47,624 nt of DNA from Candidatus Pacearchaeota archaeon. Lineage in GTDB: Archaea; Nanobdellota; Nanobdellia; Pacearchaeales; GW2011-AR1. The position numbers and the translations under genes are program-made. This document shows positions 1 through 7,069 of the stretch, one piece after another. The notes below the pieces were generated by a model that saw only the letters and a program-made list of their open reading frames with translations, had not been told where the DNA came from and did not search any database. Position 1 is the first letter of the stretch. Every line of letters starts with the position of its first letter. The stretch covers positions 1 through 47,624 of the forward strand of contig JACPHA010000015.1 of assembly GCA_016188825.1 (NCBI GenBank), given 5' to 3'.

Positions 1-129
1 GATATAAGCCTTTACAAGTTTAGTTACTCTCTCATCTTCCATCACTTTCCGTCGATAAGCTGGAGTTATCTGTATGTGATAATTGAATTCTCCGACGGCA
101 TGCCTGTAGCTACGAATTTGCAATTTCAT
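1..129 (-). CDS. tnpA: IS200/IS605-family transposase TnpA, N-terminal part
   Basis: This is the first 43 codons of a gene that runs off the left edge. The protein begins MKLQIRSYRHAVGEF and continues with a YHIQITPAYRRK segment, which resembles the N-terminal strand of the small Y1 HUH transposases of IS200/IS605 elements. Those enzymes cut and move single-stranded DNA through a HUH metal site and one tyrosine; both lie outside the window, so activity cannot be judged. The ATG at 127-129 is preceded by a good ribosome site (GGGAGGT). A perfect hairpin lies about 60 bases upstream, where such elements keep their left-end structure. No tnpB is visible on this side. The family call rests on a short segment. 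Confidence 0.72.
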   Translation of the reverse strand, partial: MKLQIRSYRHAVGEFNYHIQITPAYRRKVMEDERVTKLVKAYI

Positions 130-187
130 TTTAACCTCCCGGTAAGTTTAATTAGAACAAAACAGTTACCACTATAATTTTTTGTTC

Positions 188-210
188 AGTGAGCAACCAT
201 CATGCTCACT
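188..210. other. Hairpin, candidate left-end structure of the IS200/IS605 element
   Basis: AGTGAGCA and TGCTCACT form a perfect 8-bp stem around a 7-base loop. IS200/IS605 transposases recognise subterminal hairpins of this kind instead of terminal inverted repeats. Its position upstream of the divergently oriented tnpA start fits a left-end hairpin; the T run that follows would also fit a terminator. Confidence 0.5.
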
Positions 211-243
211 TTTTTTAATATTTCTAGAAATAAATATTCTCCG

Positions 244-310
244 AAGCTCGCCTCGAGACGGAAATTCATCTCGCCACTAAAGTGAAGAGTTTTCTTTCCT
301 AGGCGAGCTT
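244..310. repeat. 10-bp inverted repeat at the 5' side of the IS6-like transposase
   Basis: AAGCTCGCCT (244-253) and AGGCGAGCTT (301-310) are perfect inverted copies with 47 bases between them. The right arm lies inside the open frame of the following transposase, before its first zinc-binding cysteines. This may be an insertion-sequence end or a fold-back structure; its role is unknown. Confidence 0.35.
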
Positions 311-435
311 ATAAAAAAGTATCTTGTCCTAAATGTAGTTGTGAGAGTCTTAAAAAAGATGGGTTAAGGGAAACAGAATATAGAGGAAAACATGAAAAGA
401 AAATAACTCTTGTTCTTGATGAGGGTTTTTACCGA

Positions 436-1218
436 ATGAGAAACATACAGAGGTACAAATGTAAGAAATGTAATTTTAGATTTTGTATGGATTTATATTA
501 TAAAGGTGTTTCATTCAGAAAATTACAAGAACACTTACAAGCATTTTATCCTAAAAATTCTCATTATTCTACTATTTATCGTTGGATTGTAAAATATGCA
601 ACAATGATCAGTAATCTAACTGATAATCTTACAATAAAATCAGGAAGAGAAATTATGAGTGATGAAATGGAATATTATAGAAGAAAAAACAAATATGGGA
701 AAGGAAGAGAGCAAAATTGGTTTGTTGATACTTTTGATGTTAAAACAAGATTTATGATAACAGGCGAATATATGAAAAGTAGGACTAATGATAATTTGAT
801 TAAAGTTTTGAAAAGAACAAAATTCAAAACAGGAGAACAAGTAGAAATTGTAACAACAGACGGATTATTGGGTTATCCTGCTGTTTTAAGAAAAACATTT
901 AGTTTACAATCTCCTTATCATGCTTCAAGCAAAACAAAGAGCAAGATAATACATAATGTCGTTATTGCTTCCGAAAGAGGTTTTAACCATCCTATTGAAA
1001 GGTTGCATAATACAATTAGAGAAAGAACAAAAACTATGCGTGGTTTTCATGGTTGTTTAGAATCTGCTCATGCAATTATGAAAGGGTTGGAGATTAATTA
1101 TAACTTCATAAGGAAGAATTTAGCCTTAGATGGTAAAACTCCTGCTGAAATTTCTATACCTCAGTTAAAGTTAGGTATCAACAGGTGGTTGGATTTGATT
1201 AAATTGAGTAAGATTTGA
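436..1218 (+). CDS. IS6/IS240-like DDE transposase, probably 5'-incomplete
   Basis: A DDE transposase of the IS6/IS240 type. Visible landmarks are MSDEMEYY (first Asp), VTTDGLLGYP (second Asp) and IERLHNTIRERTKTMRGF (catalytic Glu helix), followed by the usual C-terminal helix. The first ATG is at 436, but the frame stays open back to 286, and that upstream part encodes CPKC, pairing with CKKC at about residues 9-12 to make the N-terminal zinc ribbon seen in relatives. No ATG, GTG or TTG exists in the extension, so the gene has probably lost its start. Only 15 bases separate its stop from the next gene, leaving no room for an intact right end. It is probably a relic or depends on another element. 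Confidence 0.75.
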   Translation: MRNIQRYKCKKCNFRFCMDLYYKGVSFRKLQEHLQAFYPKNSHYSTIYRWIVKYATMISNLTDNLTIKSGREIMSDEMEYYRRKNKYGKGREQNWFVDTFDVKTRFMITGEYMKSRTNDNLIKVLKRTKFKTGEQVEIVTTDGLLGYPAVLRKTFSLQSPYHASSKTKSKIIHNVVIASERGFNHPIERLHNTIRERTKTMRGFHGCLESAHAIMKGLEINYNFIRKNLALDGKTPAEISIPQLKLGINRWLDLIKLSKI

Positions 1219-1233
1219 ATTTTGATTTCGTAT

Positions 1234-1995
1234 CTAACCATATTTTTCTTTTTTCTTTTTTGCTCTATCTAGGAAGTCAATTATCTTTTGTCTAACTCCA
1301 TTTAATATTCTCTTGAAAGATTGAGGATTAACTAAATACGGAACAGGTTCGTTTGGATTAACATTCAAATCTTTTACCATAAGTTCCATAGGAGGTGCAT
1401 TCATTACAATTTGATGTTGATTAGAATATTTATTTGCCCAGTCTTCAATCTGCCTTAATGATTGAGAGATAAACATCGGTATATCAAATCTTTCTATTTG
1501 ACCATTTTTTAATCCAAGATTTAACTCAGCTTCAATTCTTCGGTGTTGGTTTTCTTTCTCCTGTTTTTTAAATTTTAAACCTGTTTTACTTTCTTCTCCA
1601 GGTTCCAAATATTCTGTATATCCCTTAACCTCTTTCTCTATCCATTTTTCATCTTCTTTCATCTCCAACTTTTTAGCTAATCTCAAAGACATCTCAGCTA
1701 TTATTGAAATTGGCTTGTCTTCATCTAGATAATTTTCTATTTTACCAAGAAGTTTTTTTGGATTATCTTCTTTTTCTATAATTTCTTCAGAAAAAGCAGT
1801 TTCTTTTTTAATTCCCTCCCTAAAACTACTGATATTAACATCTCTCTGTGCCTGTATAATCTGAGAATTAGGAGAATTAATCATAGACGCTTTTTGATTC
1901 TTATTTATTTGAAATAGATAATAAACTGCACCGCTCCCCACCAACGCTATAATTATCTCTATTATTTTATCTGCTAGCCATTCACTAAAAACCAT
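1234..1995 (-). CDS. Membrane-anchored AbiTii-like protein
   Basis: 253 residues. An N-terminal hydrophobic segment (about residues 9-28) would anchor it in the membrane. It is followed by an IIQAQRDVNI segment like the short beta motif found in several defence and signalling proteins. Residues about 95-125 (IAEMSLRLAKKLEMKEDEKW, then a KEVKGY segment) match the AbiTii pattern: rows of Leu/Ala, then W-x-E-x-E-x-x-GY. AbiTii domains occur in phage-resistance proteins of unclear mechanism. The C-terminal half is charged and helical and is not recognised. The gene stands alone, tail-to-tail with the IS6-like transposase and head-to-head with a small membrane-protein gene 90 bases away, in an accessory patch. 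AbiTii is a reading of the pattern, not a search result; the defence role is inferred. Confidence 0.55.
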   Translation of the reverse strand: MVFSEWLADKIIEIIIALVGSGAVYYLFQINKNQKASMINSPNSQIIQAQRDVNISSFREGIKKETAFSEEIIEKEDNPKKLLGKIENYLDEDKPISIIAEMSLRLAKKLEMKEDEKWIEKEVKGYTEYLEPGEESKTGLKFKKQEKENQHRRIEAELNLGLKNGQIERFDIPMFISQSLRQIEDWANKYSNQHQIVMNAPPMELMVKDLNVNPNEPVPYLVNPQSFKRILNGVRQKIIDFLDRAKKKKEKYG

Positions 1996-2085
1996 AATTT
2001 AGTATGGAGAAGTTATATTAAAAATTTATGTTATTGAGTAATAAAATAAGTAAATCTATAAAAAGAGCCATTTTATTCCTATTTT

Positions 2086-2631
2086 ATGGTAAAAGATGAT
2101 GCTTCTGTTATTATGAGTTGGATTGTAGGAATCGTGATTTTGTTAATTGCGATACCAGGACTTCTTTATTTCGGTGCATTAATTATAAGACCTTATTTAA
2201 TTCAATTTACAATTCTTTTCGCAATTTTAACAATTCTTTCAGTTGTAGCACTAATTATCTTTAGAGATGAGGATTTTTTACCTTATCTATTAATCCCTCT
2301 TGGAGTATTTGCTTTATTAACCGCTCTTTCTTTAGGGGGCGTGGCAATAACAACAGATATAATAAATTCTGTTCCAAATTCCTCAGATGGTAAGGCTTCA
2401 ATAGATTTAGTAAATGATACAATTCAAATAGCAAATGTGCCAAATGAAATATTTGAGACATTTCAAACAGCATTAAATCAACAAATAGAAGAAGTATGCA
2501 AACAATATGATGAGCAAACCTGTCAGATGACAAAAAATATAGTTAAAACTTACGAAGACACACAAGAATTACAAGATTGGATTAACAAAGGAAATAAATT
2601 AATTGATTTTGTAGAAAAGCACAAATTATAA
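2086..2631 (+). CDS. Small membrane protein of unknown function
   Basis: 181 residues, family not recognised. Three hydrophobic stretches at about residues 10-33, 38-58 and 66-88 predict three membrane segments. The rest is soluble, polar and mostly helical, with two cysteines in an EVCKQYDEQTC context. It starts 90 bases from the divergently transcribed AbiTii-like gene, so the two may share a control region; a stretch reading TATAAAAAG about 25 bases before the ATG is a plausible TATA box for a leaderless message. A partnership with the AbiTii-like protein is only suggested by position. Confidence 0.6.
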   Translation: MVKDDASVIMSWIVGIVILLIAIPGLLYFGALIIRPYLIQFTILFAILTILSVVALIIFRDEDFLPYLLIPLGVFALLTALSLGGVAITTDIINSVPNSSDGKASIDLVNDTIQIANVPNEIFETFQTALNQQIEEVCKQYDEQTCQMTKNIVKTYEDTQELQDWINKGNKLIDFVEKHKL

Positions 2632-2656
2632 TTTAATCCTCTAATAACTCCCTTTT

Positions 2657-2773
2657 ATGCAACAATGCAGTGCTATCGGAACTCCTTATTTTATTATAGG
2701 AAAATCCCATGTTTCTGGAGCACAACCATATGAAATCTTCAAACAAGCGATAGAAACGGAGTTAACCAAATAG
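2657..2773 (+). pseudogene. Remnant of a DsbA-family thioredoxin, C-terminal end only
   Basis: The frame from ATG 2657 to TAG 2773 encodes 38 residues, including GTPYFIIGKSHVSGAQPYEI and a closing helix FKQAIETEL. It lines up with the end of the intact membrane DsbA-like protein at 10582-11577 (GTPYFVINGKSVSGALPFDV, then FKQIIDAEL), including the cis-proline TP motif. The redox CPxC half and the signal are missing, so this cannot be functional alone. It is most likely what remains of a second copy lost by deletion or recombination. Confidence 0.75.
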
Positions 2774-2823
2774 TCTTTAGTCACAGAAAACCTTAAATAC
2801 TAGACAATCACCATAGTATTGCA

Positions 2824-3072
2824 ATGGTAATGGATACAATTCAGGTAAGATTAAGTCATGGAATTATAACGAGAATAGACGAGTTAGTTGAAACTGGAAT
2901 TTACTCCAGTAGGTCAGATGTTTTAAGAGATGCTGTTAGGAGGTTGGTTCTGGATAAATTGATTGGCATTCTTCAAAGTAAAGAGGATTCTGTAAAAGAA
3001 GTAAAAGCATTAAGGAGAAAATTATCTAAGGAAAAAATAGACTTAGACGAGATTAACAAATTAGCTGATTAA
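2824..3072 (+). CDS. Ribbon-helix-helix antitoxin-like regulator
   Basis: 82 residues. The start (TIQVRLSHGIITRIDELV) followed by YSSRSDVLRDAVRRLV is the ribbon-helix-helix fold: one beta strand and two helices that dimerise and bind DNA. The charged C-terminal tail would be the toxin-binding part. It converges with the PIN-domain gene on the other strand and overlaps its end by 12 bases, an unusual tail-to-tail arrangement for a toxin-antitoxin pair. ATG codons lie at 2824 and 2830; either could be used. A TATA-like CCTTAAATAC lies just over 30 bases upstream. Confidence 0.75.
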   Translation: MVMDTIQVRLSHGIITRIDELVETGIYSSRSDVLRDAVRRLVLDKLIGILQSKEDSVKEVKALRRKLSKEKIDLDEINKLAD

Positions 3073-3495
3073 TTCTTCTGGTTTAAAAACGTCAATACGA
3101 GATTTTGCAAATTCTATTAGCTCTTCGTCTCTTGTAATTAACGGAATGTTTAATCTTTTGGCAATTGCCACATGAATATAATCATAAAAACTTAGAGATT
3201 TGTGTTCTTGTTCCCATTTCCTTGCTAACTCGTAATCTCCAGGAGTTGTTTTCACAATTTTGATATATTCCGATTCCTTGAAGAATTTCTTAATGCGATT
3301 GAATTTATCTTTTGCAGTGAAATACAATTCTTTCAAAACAATTGTAGAAACAATAATCTTGCCATTTTGATCTTCAACTTGCTCAATAAAATCTTTCGCT
3401 AATTTTCAATACGGAATTCCTTTTGTTGGGTCACCTTCTTTCTTAAACAAATTCAACCAAATGCAAGTTTCAACGTAATACTCCTTATTCTTCAT
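3061..3495 (-). pseudogene. PIN-domain (VapC-like) toxin interrupted by an in-frame TGA
   Basis: Read from ATG 3493-3495, the frame gives MKNKEYYVETCIWLNLFKKE and reaches GIPY, then TGA (3406-3408), and continues in the same frame for 115 codons (KLAKDFIEQVEDQNGKIIVS, later SFYDYIHVAIAKRLNIPLIT and RDEEL). The joined protein of about 144 residues is a normal-length PIN ribonuclease. The usual first acid is Glu in YVETC; the later acids in SFYDYIHVA and TRDEEL are present. TGA replaces what looks like a TGG Trp codon. Other genes here end in TGA, so recoding is unlikely. A fragment restarting after the stop would lack the first acid, so the toxin is probably inactive. Confidence 0.75.
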
Positions 3496-3538
3496 CTTCT
3501 TCTCATGGTTCAGAGGTTTTATGTGGTTTTTAAACTGA

Positions 3539-3994
3539 CTAACTTTCGCCTCCAAAAGCCCCCAGCCCTTGCTCAATCTTCCCCAAATTTTCCACAATAT
3601 AAGTATGCATCTTTTTTATCAAAATTGTCTGCAATTCTTCTTTCAATCTTCCATGACACCTGTCCAAATTTTTTTCAGGATAAATTGCAATGCCTTTAGG
3701 AAAAGTGCATTCCATTCCGAGCCCAGTCAATCTTTCAATTTCCAGCTCTCCCACCTTTGGCTGCAGCAAAATTACTTCCACTCTGCACTCTCTTCCATCC
3801 TCGCCAAGAATTTCATATTTCCAAGTTGCCTCTGTTTCCTCATTTATATAATTAACACTAGAGCATTTTTTCATTGCCTCTTGAAAACATTCAAATGTTT
3901 CGCAAGTCTCTCTATAAAAAAAACTGCTCCAAATCGCTAAAGCAATAAAAATTAAAGCCAAGATAACAAAACCCACAATTCTTATTTTTTTCAT
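3539..3994 (-). CDS. Secreted or membrane-anchored cysteine-containing protein
   Basis: 151 residues. An N-terminal hydrophobic helix (about residues 6-28) acts as signal or anchor, followed by YRETCETFECFQEAMKKCSS and a mixed alpha/beta domain with further cysteines at GRECRV, GMECTF and LDRCHG. Six regularly placed cysteines outside the membrane suggest disulfides, which would fit the presence of a DsbA-like protein elsewhere in this genome. I recall similar small proteins as conserved hypotheticals in DPANN archaea, with no function. It lies 43 bases upstream of the broken PIN gene on the same strand. Confidence 0.65.
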   Translation of the reverse strand: MKKIRIVGFVILALIFIALAIWSSFFYRETCETFECFQEAMKKCSSVNYINEETEATWKYEILGEDGRECRVEVILLQPKVGELEIERLTGLGMECTFPKGIAIYPEKNLDRCHGRLKEELQTILIKKMHTYIVENLGKIEQGLGAFGGES

Positions 3995-4110
3995 CTCCCC
4001 CTCTTTATTAATAATAAAGATGGTTGTTTGTATTTAAATTTTTACTAAAAAATATTTATAGAGAATTTTAAAGAATTAAGTTTTAAACTTATTCTGTCAT
4101 TCAAAGCAAC

Positions 4111-4120
4111 ATTTTTAAAT
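4111..4120 (+). promoter_or_regulatory. TATA box for the eL41 candidate gene
   Basis: ATTTTTAAAT lies about 21-30 bases before the ATG at 4141, the spacing expected for an archaeal leaderless transcript. No ribosome-binding sequence precedes that ATG. Confidence 0.45.
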
Positions 4121-4140
4121 CTATGTTCTTTAAAAAAAAC

Positions 4141-4257
4141 ATGAAAAGAAGCTCGAGACGCTGGAAAAAGAAAAGACAAATGAGATGGAAATGGCAGAGA
4201 AAACGCCTAAAAAAAGAAAAGCGAAAGCGTAGACTCCACAGAGAAAGAGCTGCCTAA
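4141..4257 (+). CDS. rpl41e: Ribosomal protein eL41 (candidate)
   Basis: A 38-residue, almost wholly basic frame with its own TATA box, in a gap between other genes. The last 25 residues, from the internal ATG at 4180, align without gaps to the 25-residue eL41 as I remember it, with about half the positions identical: both start MRxKW and share the KRKRR core. eL41 is a single basic helix at the bridge between ribosomal subunits and is easily missed because of its size. Either ATG could be used; the 4141 start fits the TATA spacing and adds 13 basic residues. The next gene is the clamp loader small subunit on the same strand. A chance basic peptide is possible but less likely. Confidence 0.65.
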   Translation: MKRSSRRWKKKRQMRWKWQRKRLKKEKRKRRLHRERAA

Positions 4258-4341
4258 AAAATGGCAAGAATTAAATTTTTGTATACAAATCTTTATAACT
4301 CTAGATTTTTTGAAAGTTTAAAATGAATATAAAGAGGAAAA

Positions 4342-5307
4342 ATGTCAAATACTAACATCTGGACAGAAAAATACCGCCCGACAAAATTCGAAGAAATGGT
4401 CGGCCAGAATGAGATTATAAAAAGAGTAAAATCCCTTGTGCAGGCAATGAACATCCCCCATTTCTTGTTTGCCGGTCCCGCAGGCACTGGAAAATCAACT
4501 CTGGCCTTAATCACTGTTAGAGAATTATTTGGAGAAAAATGGCGGGAAAATTATCTTGAGCTTAATGCGTCAGATGAGCGAGGCATTGATGTAGTCAGAC
4601 AAAAAGTCAAGGATTTTGCAAGAACAATGGCTCTTGAAAATGTACCCTTCAAAGTTATCTTCTTAGATGAAGCAGACGCCCTGACAAAAGAAGCCCAGCA
4701 AGCCTTGAGAAGAACGATGGAAAATTATTCCACAACTTGCAGATTCATTTTGTCATGCAATTATTCATCAAAAATTATCGAGCCAATACAATCAAGGTGC
4801 GTGACGTTTAGGTTCAAGCTTCTTGAAAAAAAAGATATACATAAAATAGTAAAAAAGATTACTGAAAGTGAAAAATTAAAATTAAGTGATGAGGCATTCG
4901 AATCTCTATATGAAGCATCTGAAGGAGACTGCAGAAGGGCGATTAATTTACTTCAAGCGACCTCCTCCATATCCTTTGATATCACCAGTGAAATGATTTC
5001 TATAATTGGATCTGAAACAAAGCCCAAAGACATAAGAGTTGTCCTTGACTATGCTCTTGCAGGCGATTTCGAAAATGCAAGAGAAAAACTTCTCGATATA
5101 ATGTTAAACGAAAGCATTTCCGGCACAGACATGATAAAAGCAATTCAAAAAGAAATTTGGAACCTCCAGATTGAACCCGAGTTAAAGGTCAAACTAACTG
5201 AAAAAACAGGCGAAGTTGAATTCAGGATGATCGAAGGCTCTGATGATTTTATACAGCTACAATCCTTGCTTGCTTCTTTCGTTCTTGCAGGACAGGGAAA
5301 AAATTAA
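4342..5307 (+). CDS. rfcS: Replication factor C small subunit
   Basis: 321 residues, the usual length. The subunit forms the ATP-driven clamp loader that opens the PCNA ring and places it on primer-template DNA. Seen in order: the RFC-box start (WTEKYRPTKFEEMVG), Walker A GPAGTGKS (residues 45-52), ELNASDERG, Walker B FLDEAD (about 107-112), and the SRC motif in IQSRC (about 149-153), which carries the trans-acting arginine. The lid and collar helices follow. It is the first gene of a likely operon with a 69-residue protein and the large subunit rfcL. No intein is present. Identification is secure. Confidence 0.97.
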   Translation: MSNTNIWTEKYRPTKFEEMVGQNEIIKRVKSLVQAMNIPHFLFAGPAGTGKSTLALITVRELFGEKWRENYLELNASDERGIDVVRQKVKDFARTMALENVPFKVIFLDEADALTKEAQQALRRTMENYSTTCRFILSCNYSSKIIEPIQSRCVTFRFKLLEKKDIHKIVKKITESEKLKLSDEAFESLYEASEGDCRRAINLLQATSSISFDITSEMISIIGSETKPKDIRVVLDYALAGDFENAREKLLDIMLNESISGTDMIKAIQKEIWNLQIEPELKVKLTEKTGEVEFRMIEGSDDFIQLQSLLASFVLAGQGKN

Positions 5308-5308
5308 G

Positions 5309-5518
5309 ATGGTAATAAATGATCAACAAAGAGCGAGAGAGGAAACTGAAAGGGCTGTAAGATGTGTTTCAGCTAATGAACAAAACCTAAGAGAAAAACA
5401 TGGTTGTGAATACATTTCTGTTGTAGACGAGAAGGTAATAGATTACGAAATTGAAGACAGAAAAAGAACCTTCCTTGGAAAAATTTATTTTATTTATTCA
5501 AATATTTACAATCAATAA
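5309..5518 (+). CDS. Small protein between the clamp loader genes
   Basis: 69 residues from ATG 5309, one base after the rfcS stop and ending 11 bases before rfcL. The first half is charged and helical (NDQQRAREETERAVRCVS); the second is mixed, ending DRKRTFLGKIYFIYSNIYNQ with an aromatic tail. Not recognised. The tight spacing on both sides suggests it is really translated with the clamp loader operon and could bind one of its products, but nothing in the sequence shows this directly. Frames starting further upstream overlap rfcS and are less likely. Confidence 0.55.
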   Translation: MVINDQQRAREETERAVRCVSANEQNLREKHGCEYISVVDEKVIDYEIEDRKRTFLGKIYFIYSNIYNQ

Positions 5519-5529
5519 AACCAGCCACC

Positions 5530-6696
5530 ATGACTCTCTCCGAAAAATACCGCATAAAAAAATTTTCCGAGGCAGTAGAAAGAGACAAAGAAATTGCAGA
5601 AATAAAAAAATTCCTTAATGATTTTCCAAAAAAGAAGGCCCTTATTTTATATGGCCCAGCAGGTACAGGTAAAACTTCTCTATCGATTGTTTCTGCTTTA
5701 GAAAACAATTTTGAAATTCTAGAGTTAAATGCCTCTGACCTAAGAAACAGGCAAAGCCTTGAAGCAAGACTTAAGCCAGCAACAGAACAGCAAGCCTTGT
5801 TCAAAAAAAGCAAAATTATTTTGATGGATGAAATTGACGGAGTCACAGGAACAACAGACGCCGGCGGCATCCAAGAACTTGTAAGACTGATTGTAACAAC
5901 AAAATACCCTATAATAATGACTTGCAACGATGTGTGGCAGTTAAAATTTTCGCAATTAAGACAAAAAGCAAAGCTGATTGAATTGAAGCCATTAAGTCTG
6001 AATGCAATTTTTTCTATACTTATTAAAATAGCAGAAAAAGAAGGAATAAGGAGCGGCAATGATTTTCTAAAGCAAGTAGCAATTAAGTCTCAGGGTGACT
6101 TGAGGGCCGCAATAAATGACCTGCAGTCTTACTCTGCAAATTATGACATTGAAATAGACATGCAGGAAAAAAGAGACGTTGAAGAAAGCATATTTAACAT
6201 ACTAAGAAAATTATTCAAAAATAGGGAGCCTTTCTTAGACCTATTCGACAGAACAAATCTTTCATTGGATGAAATAATGTTATGGATAGAAGAAAATATT
6301 CCTAAAGAATACAAAAACATTGCATTGGCAAAAGCTTATTATGCCCTGGGCAACGCTGATGTTTTTCGAGGCAGAATTTATAGAAATCAGTCATGGCGTT
6401 TCCTAATTTATCAAAATATATTTCAAAGCGCGGGAATTTCTTTAGCAAAAACTTCACAACATCCGGCAACATTCACAAAATACGAAAGGCCAAGGCGCAT
6501 TTTAAAAATTTGGATGCACAATCAAAAAATTGAAAAAAGAAAAACAATCTCAAAAAAATATGCAAGATTTGTCCACTGCTCAACAAAAAGAATCCTTCGC
6601 GATTTTAATTTATTAAAACCGATTATAAATCAGGAAGATGTTCAAAAAAAACTCAGGTTGAGCGAAGAAGAAATTGATTTTTTGAATAAGAATTAA
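5530..6696 (+). CDS. rfcL: Replication factor C large subunit
   Basis: 388 residues. It is the single large subunit that completes the archaeal pentameric clamp loader with four RfcS. Visible: SEKYRIKKFSEAV start, Walker A GPAGTGKT (42-49), ELNASDLRNRQSLEARL, Walker B MDEIDG (about 99-104) and sensor region MTCNDVW. It lacks an SRC motif after sensor 1, as expected for the large subunit. The collar region extends to about residue 330. A typical C-terminal PCNA-interacting box is not obvious; the protein ends in a charged helix (LSEEEIDFLNKN), so it is somewhat short for the family. Cotranscription with rfcS is likely. Confidence 0.95.
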   Translation: MTLSEKYRIKKFSEAVERDKEIAEIKKFLNDFPKKKALILYGPAGTGKTSLSIVSALENNFEILELNASDLRNRQSLEARLKPATEQQALFKKSKIILMDEIDGVTGTTDAGGIQELVRLIVTTKYPIIMTCNDVWQLKFSQLRQKAKLIELKPLSLNAIFSILIKIAEKEGIRSGNDFLKQVAIKSQGDLRAAINDLQSYSANYDIEIDMQEKRDVEESIFNILRKLFKNREPFLDLFDRTNLSLDEIMLWIEENIPKEYKNIALAKAYYALGNADVFRGRIYRNQSWRFLIYQNIFQSAGISLAKTSQHPATFTKYERPRRILKIWMHNQKIEKRKTISKKYARFVHCSTKRILRDFNLLKPIINQEDVQKKLRLSEEEIDFLNKN

Positions 6697-6742
6697 ATAT
6701 TATCACAATAATTAATATAAACCTAAATTTTATCTAGTTTAT

Positions 6743-7069
6743 ATGTCTCTCGAAGAAATACAAAAAGAAGTTAATGACTGGGCAAATCAATTTAACCCTC
6801 CCTACTGGCCCGCGCTTGAGCAAATGGTGAGACTTACTGAAGAAGTAGGCGAAGTAGCCAGAGAAATAAATCATCTCTATGGAACAAAAAGAAAAAAACA
6901 AGATGAAGCAGAGAAAAATGTTGGGCAGGAATTGGTGGATGTTATTTTTACTGTTTGTTGTATTGCAAATCGCGAAAAAATAAATTTACAACAAGAATGG
7001 GAAAAAGTAATGAAAGAAAAACTTAAATCCCCCACTTCCTCTTCAATTCCTCAAACTTCCCCCCTCTAA
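6743..7069 (+). CDS. MazG-like nucleotide pyrophosphohydrolase
   Basis: 108 residues. The MazG all-alpha fold hydrolyses NTPs or dNTPs to monophosphates and is used for pool cleaning. The two metal-binding helices are visible: LTEEVGEVAREI (EExxE pattern) and NVGQELVDVIFTV (ExxD pattern). One domain only, as in short archaeal MazG proteins. The last 15 codons (ending IPQTSPL) overlap the 3' end of the convergent tgt gene by 47 bases, a long overlap that probably reflects stop-codon drift. A TATA-like TTATATAAA-rich stretch lies before the start. Confidence 0.88.
   Translation: MSLEEIQKEVNDWANQFNPPYWPALEQMVRLTEEVGEVAREINHLYGTKRKKQDEAEKNVGQELVDVIFTVCCIANREKINLQQEWEKVMKEKLKSPTSSSIPQTSPL

Noticed and set aside
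3406-3408. TGA read as an amino acid (recoding)
   Set aside because: Several intact genes here end in TGA, including the HerA-like gene and the IS6-like transposase, so TGA is a normal stop.
3569-3940. Plus-strand frame opposite the Cys-containing secreted protein
   Set aside because: Shadow frame; the minus-strand product has a clear signal helix and ordered cysteines.
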